From Mikania micrantha (Eukaryota > Streptophyta > Magnoliopsida > Asterales > Asteraceae): 64,000 nt of DNA. The stretch is from NCBI GenBank assembly GCA_009363875.1, contig CM018682.1, positions 60,658,031-60,722,030 on the forward strand, in the 5' to 3' direction. The notes under the pieces are model-generated. The model searched no databases, was not told the DNA's origin, and saw only the letters and a list, made by a program, of their open reading frames with translations. Every line of letters starts with the position of its first letter. The stretch's first letter is position 1. Below, one piece after another: positions 33,601-43,473 of this stretch. Made by a program: the position numbers and the translations under genes.

Positions 33601-35189
33601 TGTTGAATGATTATGAGTGTGCAATTAAGTATCACCCGGGAAAGGCTAATGTCGTAGCCGATGCTTTGAGCAGAAAAGATACAACGGGAACAAGACGGGT
33701 TCGTGCACTTATGATGACAATACATACTGACTTACCTGACAAGGTACATAGTGCTCAGATTGAGGCTTTGAAAACGGAAAACTTAGTATCGGAATCTTTA
33801 AGAGGAATGGAAGAACAATTGAATGTTAAACCTGATGGAATTCGTTATTTCATTGACCGAATGTGGATACCTTTGTATGGAGGTTTAAGGGAACTCGTGA
33901 TGGACGAAGCACACAAGTCTAGATATTCAGTCCATCCGGGATCAGATAAGATGTACCATGATTTAAAGGCACTGTATTGGTGGCCTCATATGAAAGCTGA
34001 TATTGCTAAGTACGTTAGCAAATGTTTGACTTGTTCGAAAGTCAAAGTTGAATATCAGAAGCCATCTGGTTTACTGCAACAACCAGAGATACCGATGTGG
34101 AAATGGGAACAGATTTCGATGGACTTCATTACTAAGTTACCCCGTACACCGAGCGGTTGTGATACGATATGGGTAATTGTCGATCGGTTAACGAAATCTG
34201 CACACTTCTTAGCAATCAAAGAAACTGACAAGATGGAGAAGTTGACTCGCATTTACATCAAGGAAATAGTAGCACGGCATGGTGTGCCAATCTCTATCAT
34301 ATCAGATCGGGATGCCCGGTTTACTTCCAATTTCTGGAAATCTCTTCATAAGTCATTGGGGACTCGCTTGGATATGAGTACCGCCTATCATCCACAGACT
34401 GATGGTCAAAGTGAACGTACGATTCAAACGCTCGAGGATATGTTACGAGCTTGTGTAATCGATTTTGGTGATAGTTGGGAGAATCATTTACCGTTGGTGG
34501 AATTCTCTTACAACAATAGTTATCATACAAGCATTCAAGCAGCACCGTTTGAAGCTTTGTATGGTCGCAAATGTCGTTCACCAGTTTGCTGGGCTGAAAT
34601 TGGTGACAGTCAGATAACAGGTCCTGAACTGGTGCACGAAACAACAGAGAAGATAGTTCAAATCCGGAACCATATGGCAGCGGCTCGGGATCGACAGAAG
34701 AGTTATGCAGACAAACGTCGCAAGCCGTTGGAATTTCAAGTGGGAGACCGAGTTCTTCTAAAAGTGTCACCTTGGAAAGGTGTGATACGATTCGGCAAGC
34801 GAGGCAAGCTTAGTCCACGTTACGTCGGACCTTTTGAGATTCTGAAAAGGATTGGTCCGGTTGCGTATCAACTCAAACTACCGGATGAACTCAGTGGAGT
34901 TCATGATGTCTTTCATGTATCGAATTTAAAGAAATGTCTTTCTGACGAGACATTGATTGTACCGTTGGAAGAAATACAAGTAGATGAACAACTGCGATTC
35001 ATTGAAGAACCAGCAGAAATCATGGACCGAGAGGTCAAACAATTGAAGCAAAGCAAGATTCCGATAGTCAAAGTCCGATGGAATTCAAGACGGGGTCCTG
35101 AATTCACATGGGAACGGGAAGATCAAATGATGAAGAAATATCCTCATCTATTCAAGACAGCTACTGCTAACACTGAGAGCGCACGTTAA
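30615..35189 (+). CDS. gag-pol: GyB Gag-Pol polyprotein (1524 aa), intact
   Basis: Encodes the capsid, protease, reverse transcriptase/RNase H and integrase of a gypsy element. I chose the ATG at 30615 (MAEGNVHM) because the capsid homology begins just after it. The frame is open back to 30276, but the 113 extra codons look like untranslated sequence. Landmarks: LTWW capsid core, three cysteine motifs including two zinc knuckles, an asparagine-rich linker, protease D-T-G-A with D428, reverse transcriptase FIDD at 762-765, RNase H D911, integrase D1170, D1231 and E1267, and a chromodomain-like tail (VKVRWN...FTWE). It is four residues longer than the GyA protein and alike over most of pol, but gag and linker differ strongly. 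No stop or frameshift is seen. It lies 250 bp after ORF1. Confidence 0.96.
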   Translation: MAEGNVHMTVAELNELINNRVAEAIAQYAQTHNTGPQGPAGGVINPQVCTFKMFLDCKPHNFKGSEGAIGLLRWIEKAESVFEMCNCPDDSKVKFATGTLEGPALTWWNSNVQTLGLGEANALTWNNFKTLLQEEYCPRSEMQKLEEEYWHLKMEGSNIEEYTTRSHELARLLPHMATPASKWIERYIGGLVPQIQGLVTSANPTTIQQAVRLAHQLTDQAVLQGTLPKRTSATKVGDHKRKWDSNNFKGNNQQSHQQNRKQDSNKSYHGSSSGQQSSSSGGYIGKHPKCNKCGYHHAGNQCDRAKCQRCGKVGHAAKDCRGELQNHNNNQNNNQNNAQKGCFECGKMGHFKKDCPQLKKGGDNNGNGNGNGNGNGTNNNNNNNNNNNNNNGARGRAFVIGGRQAREDPNIVTGTFLLNNHYASMLFDTGADRSFVSSSLAKSLDVSPTALDSPYTVELADGKLIVVENIYKGCILDLMGQTLEIDLMPIALGSFDVVIGMDWLSKNQAEIVCHEKIVRIPLPQGETLYVQGEKSSTPLRLISCMKAHKCLRKGHTAVIALITEKPVAEKKLEDIPIVCEFPEVFPEDLPGLPPVRQVEFRIDLTPDAAPIARAPYRLAPSEMQELSTQLQELLDKGFIRPSFSPWGAPVLFVKKKDGTFRMCIDYRELNKVTIKNRYPLPRIDDLFDQLQGSSYYSKIDLRSGYHQLRVQEEDIPKTAFRTRYGHYEFLVMPFGLTNAPAVFMDLMNRVCKPYLDKFVIVFIDDILIYSKSEEEHAEHLRLLLELLKQEQLYAKFSKCDFWMREVQFLGHIVNEKGIHVDPAKIEAIKNWEAPKTPTEVRQFLGLAGYYRRFIEGFSKIAQPLTALTHKGTKYNWTDKQEAAFQLLKQKLCSAPILSLPEGTEDFAVYCDASGQGLGCVLMQRDKVIAYASRQLRTHEKNYTTHDLELGAVVFALKIWRHYLYGTKCTIYTDHKSLQHIFDQKELNMRQRRWVELLNDYECAIKYHPGKANVVADALSRKDTTGTRRVRALMMTIHTDLPDKVHSAQIEALKTENLVSESLRGMEEQLNVKPDGIRYFIDRMWIPLYGGLRELVMDEAHKSRYSVHPGSDKMYHDLKALYWWPHMKADIAKYVSKCLTCSKVKVEYQKPSGLLQQPEIPMWKWEQISMDFITKLPRTPSGCDTIWVIVDRLTKSAHFLAIKETDKMEKLTRIYIKEIVARHGVPISIISDRDARFTSNFWKSLHKSLGTRLDMSTAYHPQTDGQSERTIQTLEDMLRACVIDFGDSWENHLPLVEFSYNNSYHTSIQAAPFEALYGRKCRSPVCWAEIGDSQITGPELVHETTEKIVQIRNHMAAARDRQKSYADKRRKPLEFQVGDRVLLKVSPWKGVIRFGKRGKLSPRYVGPFEILKRIGPVAYQLKLPDELSGVHDVFHVSNLKKCLSDETLIVPLEEIQVDEQLRFIEEPAEIMDREVKQLKQSKIPIVKVRWNSRRGPEFTWEREDQMMKKYPHLFKTATANTESAR

Positions 35190-35225
35190 ATTTCGGGACG
35201 AAATTTCCTTCAACAAGGGGATGAC
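35188..35225 (+). other. First palindrome and polypurine tract of GyB
   Basis: AAATTTCGGGACGAAATTT (35188-35206) overlaps the stop codon and is followed by CAACAAGGGGATGA. It is not next to the LTR: 547 bp of other sequence intervene. The bases after it (CGTGATG) resemble the LTR start TGTGACA. Confidence 0.8.
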
Positions 35226-35735
35226 GTGATGCTTTCACACATCAACACTGCAAATTTCAAACTGCAAATTTCAAACTGTAAGCACAAACGTTTTATTTAT
35301 TCAATTGATTTTGATTTTGTTACAAATATTTGTGCTACATTACATTTTATATGTTTTATGTGCTACATTTCATATGTTACATGTTATGGTAGTGCATACA
35401 CGATTGGTTACATACATTTTGCTATGTACGGGGTTGCATAGTACATTGGTTACATACACTTTGCTATGTGCGGGGTTGCATAGTACAAACAGTTTCAGAC
35501 ACTCACTAGGTGTGAGGCTACACAACACAGTATGATCAAACACAAACAGTCACAGTTAGATGAACTAACTAGTGTACACGCAAAACAGTTACATTGAACG
35601 ATCACAATTGAGTTGTGATGTTGCAAGCATTAGACTTTGTGTGTGAGTACACACAAGCACACAGAATGATCAAATCACACTAACACGTACGATTTAAACT
35701 AGTAAGTAGTTTCCTAACTACTCTTAACACTTGCT
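35226..35735 (+). other. Interstitial 3' sequence of GyB between two polypurine tracts
   Basis: About 510 bp without a convincing gene. A 42-bp direct repeat of the form TTGGTTACATACAYTTTGCT...GGGGTTGCATAGTACA occurs twice in a row (35404 and 35446). Several CACAMACAGT-like words follow. The origin is unknown; it could be a remnant of another element's 3' end or LTR. Confidence 0.6.
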
Positions 35736-35772
35736 AATTTTCGGGACGAAAATTCCTTCAACAAGGGGATGA
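35736..35772 (+). other. Second palindrome and polypurine tract of GyB
   Basis: AATTTTCGGGACGAAAATT (35736-35754) and ACAAGGGGATGA abut the 3' LTR. This is the copy expected to prime plus-strand synthesis. Its stem differs from the first copy but is still fully paired. Confidence 0.85.
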
Positions 35773-38700
35773 TGTGACAATCCGACTTTTCACACTAACT
35801 CTGTTAACAGGAGTTGGTGCTATCACAGGCCCAACAAGGACAATCAAGGCCCAATAAGGCCAATGAAGGCCCAACAAGGTTAATGAAGGCCCAACAAGAC
35901 CAATGAAGGCCCAGTAGAGCCAAAGAAAGTCCAGTAAGGTCAAGGAAGACTCAACAAGATCAATTAGGCTCAATGAAGTCTATGTAGGCCCAACAGAGTC
36001 AATGTAAGCCCAAAGAGTCAAGAGAGGCCCAGTAAGGCCCAACAAGTTTAAATGAGGCCCAATGTAAACAAGTTAAAGCCCAACAAGGCCCAGGGAGGCC
36101 CAATGAGGGTTAGGAAGGCCAGGAAGGTTAATATAGGCCCAATTTGGTTAATTTAACCCAACAATGTGCTAATTGGCCTATGTAGTGATGATTAGGGATT
36201 TTTAAAGTAGATTTGTAAATCGAAATCAATATGTGATTGATCCGGATTAGTATATAGAAATAAGAATTAAGCAAAACAAATCTAGAATGCTTAGAATTAT
36301 AAGAATTTATTAGTGATTTGTCAAAATACACAATTTTGACTCCTAAAAGTCAAAATTCGTTTATGTATACAAGGGGAGTTATGAAATTCGAACTTTTATG
36401 ATGTAATTAATCGAATTGATGGTACATAAAACATCTAATGATGGTAGCCAGCGGTTATTAGCAGTTAACATGATCATAATTGCTGAATTAAACTCAAATG
36501 GCGTTCAAGAGTTTGTAACCGTAGATGCTCATGATTGAATTCGTTAAATTCGATCATGATGCTCAAAATTGAAGTCTCCTAAAACATATTCGGTACATTT
36601 AGAGAACATCACAACCGGCAATTGGATTTCAAGAAGCTTGAACAGAAGAAAGCGATTGGGGGTCGACCGAAACTTCACCACAATTCGAAGTGCATAAATT
36701 CGATATCCAATCAGGTATGTAATCACTATAACACATCCTAAAATGGCCGATTAAGGTTAAACATATGTCAATTTGGATTTATAACAACGAATTGATAGCA
36801 TTTGAATTCTAGGGTTCTTAATATGATCGGTTTTGGGGATTTCAAACCAAATAAGTTTAATATTCAAATCAATTTACATGGATAGTTTCAGAAGATCTCG
36901 AATAAGCTAACACACATGACAATTTCATGTAATGTACACGAATTGTTTGATTTCGACAATTAGGGTTCTAAAGAGAAACGGTTTTGGGGGATTTGATTTC
37001 AATGGATTTAAAAATGAAATCAAATGATATAGTGAGCTTCATAAGGTTCCGATCAAACGGTTTATCATAACAATTTTATTTAGAAACATCAAATTCTATG
37101 ATTTCAATATTAGAGTTATGTTAAGAAGATGGTTTGGGAAATTCGTATCAAATGGGTTCTGGAATCAAATTAAATTATATAGGAAGATTCAGATGGTTTC
37201 GATTGAACTAAAGCCTAAGGTAATTTGATGTTATAATCGGGAATTAGAAGATTGGGTGTTGAAAATTAGTTCGGTTCAAAACCGAACCTATTTGGGATCA
37301 ATTAGAACTCATTGATTTTGTTTTGATCGAATTAAAACCACCATCAGGAACGCATAAGTGATTAGAATGAAAACCATATGGTGTTGATGTTAATCGGGAT
37401 CGAATTCGAGATCAAATAGGGAGATCTTTGCTTCGGCTATGTTAAAGAAAGGGATTGGGCTAGAATGGGATTTAAAAGAATTATTTTCTGGTTAGTTAAC
37501 GCGAAACCCTAGCGGGCGTGATGGTTAGATGCTGTGTGTTTGGAGTTGTGGGTCGCGGGTTCGAGTCCCGGCCCAACCGAATTTTTGATGTTTTGATTAT
37601 TTTAGTATTTTAGGCATAACTTTCGTATACGAACTCCGATTAAGCCCGTTCAAGTTGCGTTGGAACCGTAACGAGAATACGAACGTGTTAGGATGATAAA
37701 ATTCATATTTTAGTCCGAACACGAAATCGCGTATAATTACGTTTAATTAAATAAAATCAAATGTGATTTTATTTAATCGATTTCAGTGACACGCGTACTT
37801 TCGTATGCCAAATTCTCACACTCTAACATACGTGTGTTGACTCGTATGTGATTTCAAGCACAAAACGATTATTCGAATAACAATAGGTTATTGTTTAAAT
37901 CACAGATTCTTCGTAGAGGATTTCTACGCGAGTTTACACATACTTGATCATTCTGCTAAAAACCAAAGGTGCGTACACGGCCCTTTCTTATTTTAAACTG
38001 TTTTGGGGGAGAAAACATGTGCAACAAACTGATTTTTAGATACATAACACTTGCATGAGTTATCTGTTTACATTATGTGAAAACATATCAACTTGAAAGT
38101 CCTTACACACCTCGAACCGTTTAGTTTGCTGTAATGCAAAGCGTGGTAGTTGGAAATAGATCTATTAGGTTTGACAAACCTCACCTGGTAGATGGGATCT
38201 ACGCAGGTGTTTGACTGACCAAACACATTCTTTTACTATTGTTGTGATAGACAATAGTGGCAAGGCGAAAACATGCTATAGCATGGCAACTAGTCAGCTT
38301 CGGTGTCGAACACGTATGTAAATAGTTATATGACTAGCTATCATGACTGTGCAATGGTGATTATGTTATCTACAACTTGTTATTCAAACTGATGTTTTGA
38401 ACACTATGATTACTTAAAACCTGTGTTATGCACCAACCTTTGTGTTGACTTGATTTGCATGTTTTCTCAGGACGCTAAGGCGCGCGTAACAGCTGGCATG
38501 GACTAGGAAGATAGAGTCTCATGCATTTCTTTCATTTTGATTATTTAAACTTGAATATTTAAGTACTTGAATTGTAATGTTTGATTTACAACTGTTTATG
38601 GTTTTAAACGCTTCCGCACTTTTTGTAAATTCTGGTTAATATGTTTGTTTTAAAGACCAACGTATGTTTTTGAAATTCATATAGAGGTCTTCGCTATGTC

Positions 38701-38773
38701 TAATGATCTGAGATCCTGGTTTGTCACGTTCCCAAACGGTATGATTCCGTTAGTTGAAATTGGGGGTGTGACA
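35773..38773 (+). mobile_element. 3' LTR of GyB (3001 bp)
   Basis: Same length as the 5' LTR, with one base difference seen in the GGCCCA region. It carries the second GGCCCA swarm and the second tRNA-like stretch. Confidence 0.96.
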
Positions 38774-40395
38774 TGTAGGGTCGAACTTATCGCCCGCCCA
38801 GCCACCGTCCCACCACATACCAAATTACATGATATATTATTCTTGGCGATAATTAAGCATTTCATTCCATAACTTTGATTCCATAACAATTGATTCCATA
38901 GCATTTGATTACCCTGAAAACTGTTTATCCTGATCCCCCGAAATGATAACCTTAACCTCATCAACAACCACCTATACTATCCAATCAAGTATGCTTATAT
39001 ATAGGGCATATGTAAGGTCGAATTTACCGCCCGCCAAGCCACCGTCCCACCACATACCGGACTGCTTAGCATATTGTTGTTAATGATAATTAAGCGTTTC
39101 ATTTCATTCACCTTCATTTAGATTTTGATTTCCACAAATTGAAATACCTCTGATTCCTTGAGTTCACCATGCATACATGATTACCCAAAACACTTGTAGA
39201 AATATAATATTAAATGCTTAATTAAATTAATAATTAATCATTTAAATGCAACTAAGACATGATGATTGGGTCTTATTTGACTCAATAAATTAGACTTAGT
39301 TGTTGGTGGTTGTCCAAGTTGTACCATCTCACACGTGGCCCATATCAGGCATGACCAAAATGAGTCTACATGTATGCATCGGGACTTTCATGTTTTGCCC
39401 ATATCAGCTTGACCCTCTGGTCTACTGTACATGCCGGGACTTTAGGATATCCTTTGATTTCTTGATCATCTTGATTCTCTTGATTGAGTTTGATTGTATT
39501 AGTTATGCCCATATAGCTTGACTACAAGAGTCTACTATTTGTGACGGGACTTTCCGTGTGTTACACGTGGCCTTGATTTACATACAACTGACATCCACCT
39601 TAACTTAAGCATTAATGATTTCGTTAGATCTTAATGATTTCATTATTTCAATGATTCAGACATGGTTATGATTTCCTTGACTCTCTTGATTTTCATCTTA
39701 GTATTTCATGATTTCCACAATGATTATAGATTTTTGAATAGGATCCTTTGTTTTACTGATTGCACACTAAATTAGATTCTCTAGAATTTGATCCTTATAT
39801 TTAGTTCTCTTGGTTCCACTTTGAGTTTAAATTCTTTGAATTGAATTTGATGGACTAAGGGTTTGATTTAGAGTTGTAGAATTAAGGTATTACTCATAAG
39901 AGTAACTAGTTAATTCTTTAGTTAATCCTGAATAACATATACCTAGACAGGAGTCTAGGAGTATAAACATGTATATATAAAACATACAACAAGTAAAAGC
40001 ATTTACGTAAAACATATTTATATAAAAAGGTTTACGCATGCTTCTCAGCCCTGCGTTTAAAAACAAACTGTTTAGAAAAGGGGCAATGAACTCACATGTG
40101 TTGCTCTGTATTGATTTATCACAAAATGCGCGCTCGTTGTTTGTAGACTATGTTTCTTCAGTACCTGAGTTGTTTTAAGAGGATTCGAATGCGATAAGTA
40201 TTTATAATAGACGCATCTAGGGTTTGGTCTTGGTGTACAACTAAGTGTCCTATGTGCTAATGTGTTTCTAGGATTCCATCTACTAGTCTAACTCATTACC
40301 CATTGGTCAGGGATACGAAGGAAAGAGACTGAAATGGTCCTCGAGATCATAATCAGTTTCATTCTCAGATCATTAAGTTTAGTTGTTACAAATGA
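38774..40395 (-). mobile_element. Minus-strand D/GyC-like LTR, remainder (mLTR-3)
   Basis: Continues 26000-26529 after GyB. On the minus strand it carries a second long hairpin (38971-39075), three AT-rich stretches with CATATCAG and GGGACTTT words, and the segment CTGAGAAGCATGCG...GGGGCTGA-like near 40035-40085 known from LTR-D1 and GyC. The LTR start (TGTGACATCC on the minus strand) is not found. The sequence stops near 40395 at a junction with GyC pol. The end point is approximate. Confidence 0.6.
38971..39075 (-). other. Second long hairpin of mLTR-3
   Basis: Arms 38971-38994 and 39052-39075 pair (minus strand GGTATG with CATACT next to the core, about 18 of 24 positions including G-U). 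It lies about 130 bp from the GyB-split module, so this LTR carried two modules in a row. Confidence 0.62.
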
Positions 40396-42831
40396 GAAGA
40401 AATACACGTAACAAGGACTATGCGGACGTGTTTCGGATGACATACCAGGATTGCCACCAGAGAGATCGGTACGGTTCCGAATTGATTTGATTCCGGAAGC
40501 GACTCCTGTAGCTAAGTCTCCTTATAGACTGGCACCATCAGAAATACATGAGTTGTCCAATCAATTACACGAACTGCTCGACAAAGGATTCATCCGACTG
40601 AGCTTTTCCCCGTGGGGAGCTCCGGTTCTTTTTGTTAAGAAGAAGGATGGATCGTTCAGAATGTGCATTGATTACAGAGAGCTCAACAAACTCACCATCA
40701 AGAATCGGTACCCGTTACCGAGGATTGATGATTTGTTTTATCCATTACAAGGAGCTTAGTATTTTTCAAAGATAGACCTGCGTTCAGGTTATCATCAGCT
40801 CCGGATTCAAGAGGAAGACATACCAAATACGGCCTTCCGTACCCGATACGGTCACTATGAGTTCATGGTGATGCCATTCGGATTGACGAATGCACCGGCT
40901 GTGTTCATGGATTTAATGAATCGGGTGTGCAAGCAGTACTTAGATCAGTTTGTTATCGTCTTTATTGATGATATATTGATTTATTCAAAGAACGAGAAGG
41001 AACACGAACAACTCCTCAAAACAGTTTTGGAACTTCTGAAAGAGGAACGACTCTATGACAAATTCTCCAAGTATGAATTCTGGTTAAAAGAAGTTCAGTT
41101 CTTGGGTCACGTGATTAACAGTAATGGTATTCATGTGGATCCTGCCAAGATTCAAGCAATCAAGAACTGGGATGTGCCTACAACACCGACAGAGATCAGA
41201 TCATTTTTGGGATTGGCAGGTTATTACAGGAGATTCATCTCGAATTTCTTTAAGATAGCCTTACCTCTCACCAAACTCACACAGAAGAGTGAAGCTTTTG
41301 TGTGGACACAGAAACAAGAAGAGGCATTCCAGACATTGAAACAAAGATTGTGCAATGCTCCTATCTTAACACTCCCAGAAGGCAATGATGACTTTGTGGT
41401 GTACTGTGACGCTTCCCATCAAGGACTCGGATGTGTTTTGATGCAATGAGACAAAGTCATTGCTTATGCCTCACGACAGCTGAAAGTACACGAGAAGAAT
41501 TATACAACACACGATCTAGAACTGGGATTGTTTTCTTTGCCTTAAAGATTTGGAGACACTACCTGTATGGTACCAAGTGCACAATCTACACATATCACAA
41601 GAGCCTACAACACATATTTGATCAGAAGGAGCTTAACATGAGACAGATACGTTGGGTTGAGCTCCTGAACTATTACGATTGTGTGATCAAATACCATCCG
41701 GGCAAAGCAAATGTTGTTGCAGATGCTTTGAGTCGGAAGGAAAGAGTCAAACGCTTGCACGTTCGAGCCATGGGAATGACAGTGCAAACAAGTCTGAAAG
41801 ATCAAATCATACGAGCACAACAAGAAGCAGTGGCAAGAGACAATTTGAAAAAAAAAACGAGCTCGATTGTGGAGCCGAGAAACAATTCAAGACAAAACAA
41901 GATGGAGTTATCTTTTATTTGGATCGTGTGTGGATCCCGGCAGTAGATTAACTCCGAACACTTATATTTGACGAGGCACACAAGACACGTTATTCCGTTC
42001 ATCCTGGTGCCGATAAGATGTACCAAGATCTTAGGTCGTTTTATTGGGGGCCGGGAATGAAGAAAGATTTTGCCACTTATGTTGGCAAATGCATCACATG
42101 TGCCAAAGTCAAAGCCGAACACCAGAAGCCTTCGGGTTTGCTGGAACAACCTGAGATACCACAATGGAAGTGGAACAAATAGCTATGGATTTCATTACCA
42201 AGCTTCCCCGCACTTCCAGCGGACACGATTCGATTTGGGTCATCATTGATACATTGACCAAGTCCGCACACTTTTTGCCAATAAGAGAAACTCACAAGAT
42301 GGAGAAACTAGCAAGACCATACGTTGATGAAATAGTAGTACGACATGGTGTGCCAATGTCTATTATTTTAGGCCGGGACATTCGATTTACTTCACGGTTC
42401 TGGCAATCATTGCAACAATCCCTATGGACAAGTGTTAACTTGAGCACCGCTTATCATCCACAAACGGATGGACAAAGTGAGCGAACTATTCAAACCCTAG
42501 AGGATATATTGAGGACATGCATCCTAGACTTCGGTGGAAGTTGGGATACACACTTACCACTCATTGAGTTCTCCTACAACAACAGCTACCACAGCAGCAT
42601 TGGATGTGCTCCGTTCGAAGCACTATATGGTAGAAAATGTCGGTCTCCAATTTGTTGGACCGAAGTGGGAGACAACAGAATTACTGGGCCTGAACTTATT
42701 CAGGAGACTACCGATAAGATTGCCCAGATACAACAACGATTACAAGCAACACGTAGCCGCCAAAAGAGATACGCAGACAAACGGCGAAAGCCTTTGGAAT
42801 TCGACGTGGGTGACCGAGTTATGTTGAAAGT
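40396..42831 (+). pseudogene. GyC pol pseudogene, 5' part (protease end to integrase)
   Basis: Begins inside pol with KDYADVF, then a one-base loss, then DDIPGLPPER. Reverse transcriptase follows, with an in-frame TAG where GyA has tryptophan (near 40756), an intact FIDDILIYS near 40960, RNase H with a TGA after VLMQ (41447) and a short deletion near 41527. The tether region has a shift in an A run near 41850. The integrase zinc finger is at 41975-42115. The catalytic core starts at 42164 after another shift, and the second catalytic aspartate is lost (SDRD became LGRD near 42373). The frame stops at 42831, where CoS is inserted, and resumes at 53349. LTR, gag and protease of the 5' half are missing from the window. 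Confidence 0.88.
42827..42831. repeat. Target site duplication of CoS, left (AAAGT)
   Basis: AAAGT within a conserved lysine-valine codon pair of the GyC integrase, repeated at 53344-53348. Confidence 0.92.
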
Positions 42832-43453
42832 TGTATGACCTAATTGGAGCTCAGAAACAATCCGATTCCAACGGATATCTGCCCGACAGCCTCTGGAATA
42901 GTGCGGAATCCTATTCCAGGGTTTTCCAGTCGAAACCAACAGCAACCGTGGTGATCCGAAGGTGTAGGAAGGACCTTTGAGTGTGAATCGAACCCCACGG
43001 ATTGAGAATCGAACTTGGAAGATCAATGGCCGCTCAGATCTTCTAGGGTTAGACACTAGGTGCTCTGGGAAGAAGGAGGGCTTTCAGAAGTTAGTTTAAA
43101 ATGATTTGAACTTGTATTTATAGACTGTAGTCATTCGGCCGAATGAGTGGCCGAAGCGGCTCATTCGGCGAATGACTATGTCGAATGGACATGTCATTCG
43201 AATGAGTCATTTGGCGAATGACTCATTCAATCGCCTGTCATTCTCTAGGGAGTTCATTCGGCGAATGACTTCGTTCGTAGAGTCATTCGCCCGAATGGTC
43301 AGAATTCATACTCAAACAATAAGCCAAATCAAACAATCATATATTCAATATTAAACGTTAAGAATCAATAAAAAAAGACAACTTCCATTAAAAACATGAA
43401 CTTTACATAATGGATAATACAAAATCGAACTAGGGACACTTAGTGCATCTACA
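42832..43453 (-). mobile_element. 3' LTR of CoS (622 bp)
   Basis: Complete LTR. 43128-43310 is full of near-palindromic words of the form ATTCGNCGAATGA. The polypurine tract AAGGGGGAGTT (minus strand) lies next to it at 43454-43464. Confidence 0.88.
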
Positions 43454-43464
43454 AACTCCCCCTT
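43454..43464 (-). other. Polypurine tract of CoS
   Basis: Minus strand AAGGGGGAGTT directly before the LTR start TGTAGATGCA: the plus-strand primer. A similar purine tract (minus strand TTTTTAGGGGGAGATAG) is at about 48883-48899; multiple such tracts are a known Sirevirus trait. Confidence 0.8.
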
Positions 43465-43473
43465 GGACCAAGT

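Larger units (their letters stand above)
26530..38773 (+). mobile_element. GyB: full-length, very young Ty3/gypsy element, 12.2 kb
   Basis: Two LTRs of exactly 3001 bp (26530-29530 and 35773-38773) in which I see a single base difference (near 26691 versus 35934, C versus G). It has a primer site at 29534, an extra upstream ORF, an intact gag-pol, two polypurine tracts and target duplication TGTAG. All parts needed for transposition are present. The pol sequence is close to GyA, but the LTRs are unrelated and lack the long hairpin. Confidence 0.96.
26485..38838 (-). other. Long hairpin split by GyB
   Basis: The arm at 26485-26508 and its partner at 38815-38838 pair over about 22 positions (minus strand GGTATG with CATACT beside the core, with G-U pairs). 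GyB, with its TGTAG duplication, inserted into the conserved core between them. Removing GyB restores a normal module. Confidence 0.6.
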
